A stretch of DNA of 64,000 bases, taken from positions 1 to 64,000 of the forward strand of contig NZ_JACKSH010000005.1 of assembly GCF_025821625.1 (NCBI RefSeq), written 5' to 3'. The translations under genes and the position numbers were made by a program. Position 1 is the stretch's first letter, and the number at the start of each line of letters is the position of its first letter. A model generated the notes under the pieces. That model did not search any database. It was not told the DNA's origin and saw nothing but the letters and a program-made list of their open reading frames with translations. Of the stretch, positions 26,195 to 34,292 are shown one piece after another. The DNA is from Mycolicibacterium pyrenivorans. GTDB lineage: Bacteria; Actinomycetota; Actinomycetes; Mycobacteriales; Mycobacteriaceae.

Positions 26195-27715
26195 TCAGCT
26201 CACAGCGGCCGGTTCGCGAACTGCCGCGTCCATCTCGGTGAACTCGCGTTCGATGTCGTCGTTCTGCCGTGTGGTCACCAGTGAGACCGCAACCGCGACG
26301 ACCGCGCAGGCGATGAAGCCGGGAACGATTTCGTACATCGCGCTGGCGAGGGTTTCGGTTTGGCCCCAGATGCCAACCACCACTGCACCGGTGATCATGC
26401 CGGCGATGGCACCCGCCGAGGTCAGCCTGCGCCAGAACAGCGACAAGATGATCAGCGGGCCGAACGCCGCACCGAAGCCGGCCCAGGCGAAACCGACGAG
26501 GTCGAGAATCGTCCCGTCCGGGTTCAGTGCGAGGATGATCGCCACCACCGCGACCGTCAGCACACCGAGCCTGCCGTAGTTGACCAACTTCGTTGCGCTG
26601 GTTTCCTTGCCGAACGCGCGATAGATGTCTTCGACCAGAGCCGACGAGCAGACGATCAGCTGCGAGGAGATCGTCGACATGACGGCCGCGAGCACCGCCG
26701 CGAGCACGATCCCGGCGACGAACGGGTGGAACATGATCTGTGCCAGCTGAAGGAACACGGTCTCGGGGTTGTCGAGTGTTTCGCCGCGGTCGAAGAAGTA
26801 CGCCAGGCCCGCGAACCCGGTGGCGATGGCGCCAAGGGAGCTGAGCACCATCCAGCTGATGCCGATGCGGCGTCCGGCTTTCGCGTCCGCCGGGGACCGA
26901 AGAGCCATGAAGCGGACGATGATGTGGGGCTGGCCGAAGTAGCCGAGCCCCCAGGCGGCAGCGGACAAGACGGCCATGACGCTGCCGCCGTAGAACAGCG
27001 AGGTGCGGTGGATCTCATCACCGGGGTCGGCGAGGTTGTGAGCTGTGTCTGCGGCCTGGATCGCGTTGACCACCTCACCCGGACCGCCAACGGCGATGAT
27101 CGTGACCACGGGAACCGCGATGAGGGTGGCGAGCATCAACAGGCCCTGCGCGACGTCGGTGAGGGTGGCGCCGAGGAATCCTCCGAACAGGGTGTAGCTC
27201 AACGTGACTCCGGCAACGAGCAGCATGCCGAACAGGTACGAAGAGCCGAATGTGGTCTCGAAGAACACCCCGCCGGCGACCATGCCGGACGACACGTAGA
27301 AGGTGAAGAACACCAGGATGATCACCCCGGCCGCGATCCGAAGGACATGCGAATGGTCACGCAGCCTGTTCTCGAAGAAGCTCGGCACGGTGATCGAGTT
27401 GTTGGCGATCTGGGTATAGGCGCGTAGCCGCGGGGCGACAAAGCGCCAGTTGAGGTACGCGCCGATCACCAGGCCGATGACAATCCACGACTCCCCGAGG
27501 CCCGCGGCGTAGATCGCGCCCGGCACGCCGAGTAGCAGCCAGCCGGACATGTCGGATGCTCCCGCCGACAGTGCTGCGACGCCGGGATGGAGTTTGCGGC
27601 CGCCGAGCATGTAATCGTCCAGATCACTGGTCTGGCGGTAGGCGTAGTACCCGATCGCGATCATCGCGGCGAAGTACAGCCCGATGGCCAGCATCTGATA
27701 CGTGGAGTCGGTCAT
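26195..27715 (-). CDS. putP: Sodium/proline symporter
   Basis: A 506-residue sodium:solute symporter with about 13 membrane helices. The N-terminus (MLAIGLYFAAMIAIGYYAYR), GASDMSGWLLLGVPGAIYAAG and FFENRLRD motifs are those of PutP, whose Ser/Asp residues bind Na+ and proline. It imports proline with sodium. ATG at 27715 is preferred over 27751 because PutP proteins begin just before the first helix. The acidic C-terminal tail (DIEREFTEMD) is typical. Confidence 0.9.
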   Translation of the reverse strand: MTDSTYQMLAIGLYFAAMIAIGYYAYRQTSDLDDYMLGGRKLHPGVAALSAGASDMSGWLLLGVPGAIYAAGLGESWIVIGLVIGAYLNWRFVAPRLRAYTQIANNSITVPSFFENRLRDHSHVLRIAAGVIILVFFTFYVSSGMVAGGVFFETTFGSSYLFGMLLVAGVTLSYTLFGGFLGATLTDVAQGLLMLATLIAVPVVTIIAVGGPGEVVNAIQAADTAHNLADPGDEIHRTSLFYGGSVMAVLSAAAWGLGYFGQPHIIVRFMALRSPADAKAGRRIGISWMVLSSLGAIATGFAGLAYFFDRGETLDNPETVFLQLAQIMFHPFVAGIVLAAVLAAVMSTISSQLIVCSSALVEDIYRAFGKETSATKLVNYGRLGVLTVAVVAIILALNPDGTILDLVGFAWAGFGAAFGPLIILSLFWRRLTSAGAIAGMITGAVVVGIWGQTETLASAMYEIVPGFIACAVVAVAVSLVTTRQNDDIEREFTEMDAAVREPAAVS

Positions 27716-27908
27716 TGCGGTGTCCTGTCCCTGGGGAGGTGGGTCGACCACGTGAGGTGGATCTCAGTAAAGCGGGAAAGCGACGTGAATCATTTGGCCC
27801 ATCGCATGAGAAATGTGCCGGGGCTTTGTCTGACTAGACAAGGGATCGTCGCTCGGCCACCCTCTCGGCAGAGCAAGCACGTGCTCGCAGCGCGGTTGCC
27901 CACGCCTG

Positions 27909-27921
27909 ATAACGGTGTTAC
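27909..27921. promoter_or_regulatory. Operator-like palindrome ATAACGGTGTTAC
   Basis: First of two copies in the region between putP and the carotenoid oxygenase gene, one mismatch from a perfect dyad. Same pattern as the site at 26139. Confidence 0.5.
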
Positions 27922-27933
27922 ACAGGGGGGCTT

Positions 27934-27946
27934 ATGACGGTGTTAT
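27934..27946. promoter_or_regulatory. Operator-like palindrome ATGACGGTGTTAT
   Basis: Second copy, centred 25 bp from the first (about 2.4 helical turns) and ending 14 bp before ATG 27961, a position suited to repression of the carotenoid oxygenase gene. Confidence 0.5.
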
Positions 27947-27960
27947 AGAGAGGTCGAGCG

Positions 27961-29400
27961 ATGGCGAATCGCTATCTCGAAGGCGCCTTCGCGCCGCTGT
28001 CGGAAGAAGTCACGCTGACCGACCTCGAGGTCACCGGAACGATCCCGGACCACCTCGACGGTCGTTACCTGCGCAACGGTCCGAACCCCATCGGGGAGAT
28101 CGATCCCGACCTCTACCACTGGTTCGTCGGCGATGGGATGGTCCACGGGATCCGCATCCGCGACGGCAGGGCCGAGTGGTACCGCAACCGGTGGGTCCGC
28201 GGCCCGCTTGCCGCAGGCGCGCTCGGTGAACCGGCGCCGCAAGGGCGGTTCCCGATCTCCGGGGTGGGGGCCAACACCAACGTGATCGGTCACGCCGGCA
28301 AGACGCTCGCGCTGATCGAGTCCGGGGTCGCGAACTACGAGTTGACCGACGAACTCGACACCGTCGGTGTGTGCGATTTCGACGGAACGCTGACCGGCGG
28401 CTACACCGCCCACCCCAAACGCGATCCCGACACCGGTGAGCTACACGCGGTGTCCTACAGCATGTTGCGGGGAAACACGGTGCAGTACTCGGTGATCGAC
28501 ACCGACGGGCGGGCGCGGCGCACCGTCGACGTCGAGGTCGCGGGCAGTCCGATGATGCACGATTTCTCGCTGACCGAGCGCCACGTGGTGTTCTACGACC
28601 TGCCCGTCACCTTCGACGCCCGCCAGGCAGCCACCATGGCCGTGCCGCGGGGGCTGCGGCTGCCCGCGCGACTGTTGTTGTCCGCCTTGATCGGTCGCGT
28701 GCGCATCCCGGATCCCATCGCCGCACGCCGGCCGACGGGCCCGGCTGCCGACCGGAGATTTCCGTACTCGTGGAACCCGAAGTACCCGGCCCGGATCGGG
28801 GTCATGCCGCGCGAGGGCACCAACGCCGACCTCCGATGGTTCGACGTCGAACCGTGTTACGTCTTCCATCCCATGAACGCCTACGACTCCGGTGATGCCG
28901 TCGTGCTCGATGTCGTGCGGCACCCCAAGATGTTCGACACCGATCATCTCGGCCCCAACGACGGGCCGCCCACCCTGGAACGGTGGACCGTCGATCTCGC
29001 CGATGGCAAGGTCCGGGAGTCCCGCATCGACGATCGGGCGCAGGAGTTCCCCCGGGTCGACGAGCGGCGCGTCGGTAAACGGCACCGCTACGGCTACGCG
29101 CCGAGCATCGGTGACGGCACCGGCGGCGGCGAGACCCTGCTGAAGCACGATCTCGTCGGCGTCGGCACGGTGACTCGCTCCTTCGGGGCGGGCAAGGAGT
29201 TGGGCGAGTTCGTGTTTCACCCCTCGTCGCCGGGTGCCGCCGAGGATGACGGCGTGCTGATGGGCTACGTCTACGACCGCGCCACCGATCGCAGCGAGCT
29301 GGCGATACTCGATGCGCAGAGTCTCGAGGACGTCGCCTGCATCAGACTGCCGCACCGTGTCCCGGCGGGCTTCCACGGAAACTGGGTGCCCGCCGCGTAG
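27961..29400 (+). CDS. Carotenoid cleavage oxygenase
   Basis: A 479-residue carotenoid/retinal-type oxygenase, very close in sequence pattern to M. tuberculosis Rv0654. The four Fe(II) His ligands are visible in GGYTAHPKRD, SPMMHDFSLT, YVFHPMNAYD and AGFHGNWVP. The family cleaves a double bond of carotenoids or apocarotenoids with O2. The N-terminal LDGRYLRNGPNPIG is a family signature. ATG at 27961 is close behind two operator-like palindromes, so expression is probably controlled. Confidence 0.93.
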   Translation: MANRYLEGAFAPLSEEVTLTDLEVTGTIPDHLDGRYLRNGPNPIGEIDPDLYHWFVGDGMVHGIRIRDGRAEWYRNRWVRGPLAAGALGEPAPQGRFPISGVGANTNVIGHAGKTLALIESGVANYELTDELDTVGVCDFDGTLTGGYTAHPKRDPDTGELHAVSYSMLRGNTVQYSVIDTDGRARRTVDVEVAGSPMMHDFSLTERHVVFYDLPVTFDARQAATMAVPRGLRLPARLLLSALIGRVRIPDPIAARRPTGPAADRRFPYSWNPKYPARIGVMPREGTNADLRWFDVEPCYVFHPMNAYDSGDAVVLDVVRHPKMFDTDHLGPNDGPPTLERWTVDLADGKVRESRIDDRAQEFPRVDERRVGKRHRYGYAPSIGDGTGGGETLLKHDLVGVGTVTRSFGAGKELGEFVFHPSSPGAAEDDGVLMGYVYDRATDRSELAILDAQSLEDVACIRLPHRVPAGFHGNWVPAA

Positions 29401-29490
29401 GTGTGGTCGCTCGTGCGCCGAACGTACGGTATGTGACGGATCTCGGCGCCGCTTTCCCGGGTCGCTGCGCTCCTGCCCGCCGGCAGGGCC

Positions 29491-29496
29491 TACATT
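29491..29496 (+). promoter_or_regulatory. -10 box TACATT of a leaderless start
   Basis: TACATT lies 7 nt before ATG 29504, ideal spacing for a leaderless transcript of the DoxX gene. Confidence 0.55.
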
Positions 29497-29503
29497 CTGT
29501 TGC

Positions 29504-30025
29504 ATGACTGCCTACGACGTCGGACTCCTGATCCTGCGAGTTGTCCTCGGTCTGACCATGGCCGCGCACGGCTACAACAAGTTCTTCGGCAAGGGCGGAC
29601 TCAAGGGCACCGCCGGCTGGTTCGACAGCATGGGGATGAAGCCGGGCATGTTCCACGCCCGGGTCGCCGCGACCACGGAGATGGCGGCGGGTATCGGCCT
29701 GGCGGTTGGTCTGCTGACTCCCATCCCGGCTGCCGGCTTCGTCGCGCTGATGCTCGTCGCGGCCTGGACGGTGCACAAGCCCAACGGCTTCTTCATCGTC
29801 AAGGAGGGCTGGGAGTACAACCTGGTGCTGGCGGCCTCGGCGGTGGGGATCGCCACGATCGGGGCGGGCAAGCTGAGCCTGGACCACCTGCTCTTCTCGG
29901 CCACCGGACTGTATGACTACCTGCACGGCTGGTGGGGTCTGGCCATCGCGGCGGGCCTCGGGCTCATCGGCGGCATCGGCCAGCTCGCCATCTTCTACCG
30001 CCCGCCCGCCAAGACGAGCGCCTGA
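29504..30025 (+). CDS. DoxX family membrane protein
   Basis: A 173-residue DoxX protein with four membrane helices. It shows the family start (LLILRVVLGLTMAAHGYNKFFG), AATTEMAAGIGLAVGLLTP and EYNLVLAASAVGIATIG. DoxX proteins are linked to redox and thiol stress membrane complexes in mycobacteria (MRC with SodA and SseA). This copy stands alone. ATG at 29504 is supported by a leaderless -10 box. A hairpin follows. Confidence 0.88.
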   Translation: MTAYDVGLLILRVVLGLTMAAHGYNKFFGKGGLKGTAGWFDSMGMKPGMFHARVAATTEMAAGIGLAVGLLTPIPAAGFVALMLVAAWTVHKPNGFFIVKEGWEYNLVLAASAVGIATIGAGKLSLDHLLFSATGLYDYLHGWWGLAIAAGLGLIGGIGQLAIFYRPPAKTSA

Positions 30026-30042
30026 CCTTCTCCGCGAGACGA

Positions 30043-30084
30043 CACAAACTCGCACGTTTTCGCGCATGACTGTGCGATTTTGTG
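30043..30084. terminator. Hairpin after doxX-like gene
   Basis: CACAAACTCGCAC (30043-30055) pairs with GTGCGATTTTGTG (30072-30084) with one mismatch around a 16-nt loop; it probably ends the DoxX transcript. Confidence 0.5.
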
Positions 30085-30105
30085 CCTGTTCGCGTCAGGA
30101 CGAAC

Positions 30106-30119
30106 TGGAACACGTTCTA
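30106..30119. promoter_or_regulatory. KstR-like box TGGAACACGTTCTA
   Basis: The sequence fits the KstR consensus TNNAACNNGTTNNA exactly. It ends 11 bp before ATG 30131 of the DUF3556 gene. KstR represses cholesterol-degradation genes in mycobacteria; membership of this gene in that regulon is inference from the site. Confidence 0.5.
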
Positions 30120-30130
30120 GTCTGACCGGC

Positions 30131-31903
30131 ATGGGTTTTCTCAAGCAGGACGCGCCCGTCGTCGACTACGAACAGTGGAGCAAGGGCACCCGCGCGGAGC
30201 GGATCGTCCCGATGGCCCGCCACTGGGCCGAGGTCGGCTTCGGCACGCCGGTGGTGATGCACCTGTTCTACGTCGTCAAGATCCTGCTGTACGTCCTGGT
30301 GGCGTGGTTGATCGTGCTGTCCACCGCCGGTATCGACGGCTTCACCGATGTCGGCTCCTGGTACGCCGAGCCGATCGTCTACCAGAAGGTCGTGTTCTTC
30401 ACGATGCTGTTCGAGGTCGTGGGGCTGGGCTGCGGGTTCGGGCCGCTCAACAACCGTTTCTTCCCGCCGATGGGTTCGATCCTGTACTGGTTGCGGCCCA
30501 AGACCATTCGACTGCCACCGTGGCCCGACCGGATTCCGCTGACGGGCGGTGATGCCCGGACGCCGTTCGACGTGCTGGTCTATGCGGCGCTGCTGGTCAT
30601 GCTGGTCGTCGCGCTTTTCTCCGACGGGACGGGACCCATCCCCGAACTCGGCAGCGAGGTGGGAGTGCTGCCGGTGTGGCAGACCGCGGCGATCCTCGGA
30701 CTGCTCGCCGTCGCCGGCCTGCGCGACAAGGTGATCTTCCTGGCCGCGCGCGGGGAGGTCTACGGCTCGCTGGCGGTCTGCTTCCTCTTCGCCGGGGCGG
30801 ACATCGTCATCGCTGCCAAACTGGTCTGCCTGGTCATCTGGATCGGTGCGGCGACGTCGAAGCTGAACAAGCACTTTTCGTTCGTCATCTCGACGATGAT
30901 GAGCAACAACCCGGTGATCCGCCCGCGCTGGATCAAGCGCAGGTTCTTCGAGCATTTCCCCGACGACCTTCGGCCGGGGCGGGCGTCGCGCTGGCTCGCC
31001 CACCTCAGCACCGCGATCGAGATGCTGATCCCGCTGGTGCTGTTCTTCAGCCACGGCGGCTGGGTCACGGCCGTCGCCGCTTTCGTGATGCTGTGCTTCC
31101 ACTTCGGCATCTTGTCGGCCATCCCGATGGGGGTGCCGCTGGAGTGGAACGTCTTCATGATGTTCAGCGTGCTCGCGCTGTTCGTCGGGCACTCCGGGGT
31201 GGGCCTCGGCGACCTGCAGAGCCCATGGCCGATCGTGTTGTTCGTCGTCGTCGCCGGCACCGTCGCGCTCGGAAACCTGTTCCCCCGCAAGGTTTCCTTC
31301 CTCCCGGGAATGCGGTACTACGCGGGCAACTGGGACACCTCGCTGTGGTGCATCAAGCCGTCGGCGGCAGCCAAGATCGAGGACGGCATCGTCGCGATCG
31401 CCAGCATGCCCGCCGCGCAGATGGAGAAGTTCTACGGCAGCAAGGAAACCGCCGAGATGTACCAGTACATGGGGTATGCGTTCCGCTCGTTCAACACCCA
31501 CGGCCGCGCGATGTTCACGCTGGCCCACCGCGTCATGGCCGACTCCGGCCAGACTGCCGGCTCCGCCGGCGGTGACGAATCCGACTACGTGCTGACCGAC
31601 GGTGAGCGGATCTGCAGCACCGCGATCGGATGGAACTTCGGCGACGGGCACATGCACAACGAACAACTCATCGCCGCACTGCAGAAGCGGTGCGGATTCG
31701 AGCCCGGCGAGGTCAGGGTGATGCTGCTGGACGCGCAACCGATCCACAAGCAGCGGCAGGAGTATCGCCTCGTCGACGCGGCGACCGGCGAGTTCGAACG
31801 CGGCTACGTCCAGGTCGCCGACATGGTGACCCGGCAGCCGTGGGACGACACCGTGCCGGTCACCGTGACGTGGCGAAAAGACGGCGCCGACGCCCCCGGT
31901 TAA
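30131..31903 (+). CDS. DUF3556 multi-pass membrane protein
   Basis: A 590-residue protein typical of mycobacterial DUF3556: about eight to ten membrane helices in the first ~400 residues (FYVVKILLYVLVAWLIVLS, ETAAILGLL-like TAAILGLLAVAGL) and a ~190-residue soluble C-terminal domain (SKETAEMYQYMGYAFRSFN, ICSTAIGWNFGDGHMHNEQL). Function is unknown. ATG at 30131 sits just after a KstR-like box. Its TAA stop overlaps the stop of the convergent GntR gene. Confidence 0.85.
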   Translation: MGFLKQDAPVVDYEQWSKGTRAERIVPMARHWAEVGFGTPVVMHLFYVVKILLYVLVAWLIVLSTAGIDGFTDVGSWYAEPIVYQKVVFFTMLFEVVGLGCGFGPLNNRFFPPMGSILYWLRPKTIRLPPWPDRIPLTGGDARTPFDVLVYAALLVMLVVALFSDGTGPIPELGSEVGVLPVWQTAAILGLLAVAGLRDKVIFLAARGEVYGSLAVCFLFAGADIVIAAKLVCLVIWIGAATSKLNKHFSFVISTMMSNNPVIRPRWIKRRFFEHFPDDLRPGRASRWLAHLSTAIEMLIPLVLFFSHGGWVTAVAAFVMLCFHFGILSAIPMGVPLEWNVFMMFSVLALFVGHSGVGLGDLQSPWPIVLFVVVAGTVALGNLFPRKVSFLPGMRYYAGNWDTSLWCIKPSAAAKIEDGIVAIASMPAAQMEKFYGSKETAEMYQYMGYAFRSFNTHGRAMFTLAHRVMADSGQTAGSAGGDESDYVLTDGERICSTAIGWNFGDGHMHNEQLIAALQKRCGFEPGEVRVMLLDAQPIHKQRQEYRLVDAATGEFERGYVQVADMVTRQPWDDTVPVTVTWRKDGADAPG

Positions 31904-32691
31904 CCCATCACGTCGCGGATGGAGACGCTCTCGAGGCCCGTCAACAGCAGTTCCCGCGACGTGTCGAGGTGTTTGCGCCAGTGTGCTTCCGCGCCTTCGG
32001 CGTCACCCGCACGAAGGAACTGCATGAGCTTGCGGTAGGACCGCATGAGCTTGTCGTAGTCGGCCTTCGACACCGGGCGGCGTTCCTTGAACACGAATGC
32101 CGTGTGCCGGACCGTGATCTCGTGGAGCATGCCTGCGACGATGCTCAGCGTCGCGTTCCCGGACAGCTGCACCACCCGCAGATGGAAGGCGCCGGTGGAC
32201 TCGGCCAGCCGAGTCGACTGCCAACCATCGGAGATGAGCGCCTCCAGCATCTGCTCGAGCTCGTCGAAGGCCTCCGCCGAGCCGGACTGCGCGAGCAGGC
32301 GCGCGGCCATCGGCTCGATGCCGGACTTCGCGGTCAGCAGGTCGGCGATCGTGGCGCCGGACAACTCGAGCAGCAGTCCCGCCGGGCGGGCGACGATCTC
32401 CGGACCGGGGACCCGGACGCGCGCGCCGGTGCGGGAGCCACGGCGCACCTCGACGAGCCGTTCCGACTCCAGGACACGGACCGCCTCCCGCAGCGTGGGC
32501 CTGCTGACGCCGAAGTGGGTCATCAGTTCGGCCTCGTTGGGCAGGAAGTCGCCGTCCTTGAGCGTGCCCTCCACCACCATGCGGCGCAGGGTCCCCGCGA
32601 CGAGCTCGGCAGTCTTCGGTGAGCGGACAGCCGAACTCGCGCTTGCGGCGTCCGGCCCGATCATCGGGGCCAGCCGGGTGCTACGCGTCAC
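31900..32691 (-). CDS. GntR/FadR family transcriptional regulator
   Basis: A 263-residue regulator with an N-terminal winged HTH (LVAGTLRRMVVEG, LMTHFGVSRPTLREAVRVLES) and a helical FCD-type ligand domain with metal-binding His residues (GAFHLRVVQLSGN, HEITVRHTAF). FadR-type members sense fatty or organic acids. GTG at 32691 has GGGAGAG about 5 nt upstream. It is divergent from the CoA-transferase family gene (162-bp gap), the likely target; the beta-oxidation operon beyond is another candidate. Confidence 0.87.
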   Translation of the reverse strand: MTRSTRLAPMIGPDAASASSAVRSPKTAELVAGTLRRMVVEGTLKDGDFLPNEAELMTHFGVSRPTLREAVRVLESERLVEVRRGSRTGARVRVPGPEIVARPAGLLLELSGATIADLLTAKSGIEPMAARLLAQSGSAEAFDELEQMLEALISDGWQSTRLAESTGAFHLRVVQLSGNATLSIVAGMLHEITVRHTAFVFKERRPVSKADYDKLMRSYRKLMQFLRAGDAEGAEAHWRKHLDTSRELLLTGLESVSIRDVMG

Positions 32692-32853
32692 GACCTCTCC
32701 CAACAACTGTCACCAACGAACGGTCGAGCTATGCAACTCAGTAAACCATGTGACCGTGATGATGCCGGCCGAACGGCATTCCTGCAGGTAGTCCGCGGCG
32801 ACTGCCGCCCAAGAGCGGGCGGTGTGCGCGGCTCGCATGGCAGGGTAGCGGCC

Positions 32854-34173
32854 ATGCCAGAGGAGTTGACCCCCGAAGGGGCCGCCGCGCGACTCGAGAG
32901 CGCAGACACGTTGGGGATACCGCTGGGACCGGGGCAGCCTCCGGCGTTCCTGCGCGCGCTGGGCGAGCGTGCCGACTGGACCGATCTGCGCGTCTTCGGG
33001 GCGCTGCTCGCGGTTGGCACCGAGCTGTTCTCGCGGTCCGGAGTCAGTTACCTGTCGGGCTTCTTCGGGCCGCTCGAGCGGGCGCTCCTGGAATCCGGCG
33101 CCGACATCAGGTTCACCCCGGCGGACTTCCGGCGCTTCGCGCCGTTGCTGGAGCGGCAGGCACCCCGGGTGATGACGACCGTCGCGACCCCGCCCGATGC
33201 CGACGGCTGGTGCTCCCTGTCACTGCATGCGGGAGGCACCGTCGAGGAGTTGCGCCGGGCGGGCGCCGATCCCGCGCGGCTGCTCGTCGTGGAGGTGTCG
33301 GACGCCTACCCGCGGACGTTCGGCCTGGGGGACCACCGGCACGCACTGCACATCGACGAGATCGACATCCTGGTGGGTTCGACCGACGCACCGACCGCGC
33401 TGCCCGGGGGCGACGCACCGCCGACCGACGTGGACAAGGAGATCGGGCGGCACGCCGCCGGCTTCATCCTGTCCGGCGCGACCCTGCAGACGGGCATCGG
33501 CTCGATCCCCAACTACATCGCGACCCTGCTGGCCGAGGGGGACGGCGGCGATTACGGGCTGCACAGCGAGATGTTCACCGACGGCTGCATGAAGTTGCAC
33601 CGCGCGGGCAAGATCAGCAACGGCGGCAAGGGTCAGTACGACGGCGTGAGCGTGACGACGTTCGCGTTCGGGTCGGCAGAGCTGTACGGCTGGCTGGACG
33701 GCAACTCCGACGTCGCGTTCCTGCCGGTCGACATCGTCAACTCTCCGGAGGTCATCGGCGCCAACAAACAAATGGTCTCGATCAACGGTGCGCTGGCCGT
33801 CGACATCGGTGGCCAGGTCGTCGCCGACACCATCGACGGCGTCCAGTTCAGCGGGGTCGGGGGAGCCGAGGACTTCGTGGCAGGCGCCGGCCTCGAGCTC
33901 TCGGACCGTTCCTTGATCTGCCTGCCCTCGACGTTCACCCGGGACGGTGCGCTGAGGTCCCGGATCGTGCCGTGGTTCGGGCCGGGCGCGGTCATCACGA
34001 CACCGCGGCACCACGTCGACGTGATCGTCACCGAGTACGGCGCGGCGGAACTGGAAGGGCTGACCGTGCAGGAACGCGGGGAGGCGCTGGCGGCGATTGC
34101 GCACCCGCGGTTCCGCGAAGAACTGCTGGCGGCCGCCGACCGCGCGTCGAAGGGCGGCTCACCGGTCGTCTGA
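32854..34173 (+). CDS. Acetyl-CoA hydrolase/CoA-transferase family protein
   Basis: A 439-residue protein of the acetyl-CoA hydrolase/4-hydroxybutyrate CoA-transferase family. The catalytic Glu lies in GLHSEMFTDG, preceded by QTGIGSIPNYIA. The late motifs IVNSPEVIGANKQMVSINGALAVDIGG (split here for reading) and VTEYGAAELEG are family signatures. It would transfer CoA between carboxylates. ATG at 32854 is the first in-frame start with family similarity. The nearby GntR regulator and beta-oxidation genes suggest a role in acid activation. Confidence 0.85.
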   Translation: MPEELTPEGAAARLESADTLGIPLGPGQPPAFLRALGERADWTDLRVFGALLAVGTELFSRSGVSYLSGFFGPLERALLESGADIRFTPADFRRFAPLLERQAPRVMTTVATPPDADGWCSLSLHAGGTVEELRRAGADPARLLVVEVSDAYPRTFGLGDHRHALHIDEIDILVGSTDAPTALPGGDAPPTDVDKEIGRHAAGFILSGATLQTGIGSIPNYIATLLAEGDGGDYGLHSEMFTDGCMKLHRAGKISNGGKGQYDGVSVTTFAFGSAELYGWLDGNSDVAFLPVDIVNSPEVIGANKQMVSINGALAVDIGGQVVADTIDGVQFSGVGGAEDFVAGAGLELSDRSLICLPSTFTRDGALRSRIVPWFGPGAVITTPRHHVDVIVTEYGAAELEGLTVQERGEALAAIAHPRFREELLAAADRASKGGSPVV

Positions 34174-34217
34174 CGCGATCCCGAAACGGAGGCGCCGCCG
34201 GCCGAACGCCTACCAAC

Positions 34218-34235
34218 TAGTAGGTTGACCTAGTA
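34218..34235. promoter_or_regulatory. Operator-like palindrome TAGTAGGTTGACCTAGTA
   Basis: An 18-bp dyad of the form TANTAGGTNNACCTANTA (14 of 18 positions symmetrical), 57 bp before the thiolase start. The core AGGTNNACCT resembles sites for FadR-type GntR or TetR proteins. Confidence 0.5.
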
Positions 34236-34292
34236 AACCTTGTTCGTTTACGTTCGAGGTGAGTAATGCCCACCCACTGAAGGAGTATCCCC

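Noticed and set aside
30095-31747. 550-codon open frame opposite the DUF3556 gene
   Set aside because: Antisense shadow; the plus strand encodes a coherent membrane protein with expected helices and a promoter-proximal site.
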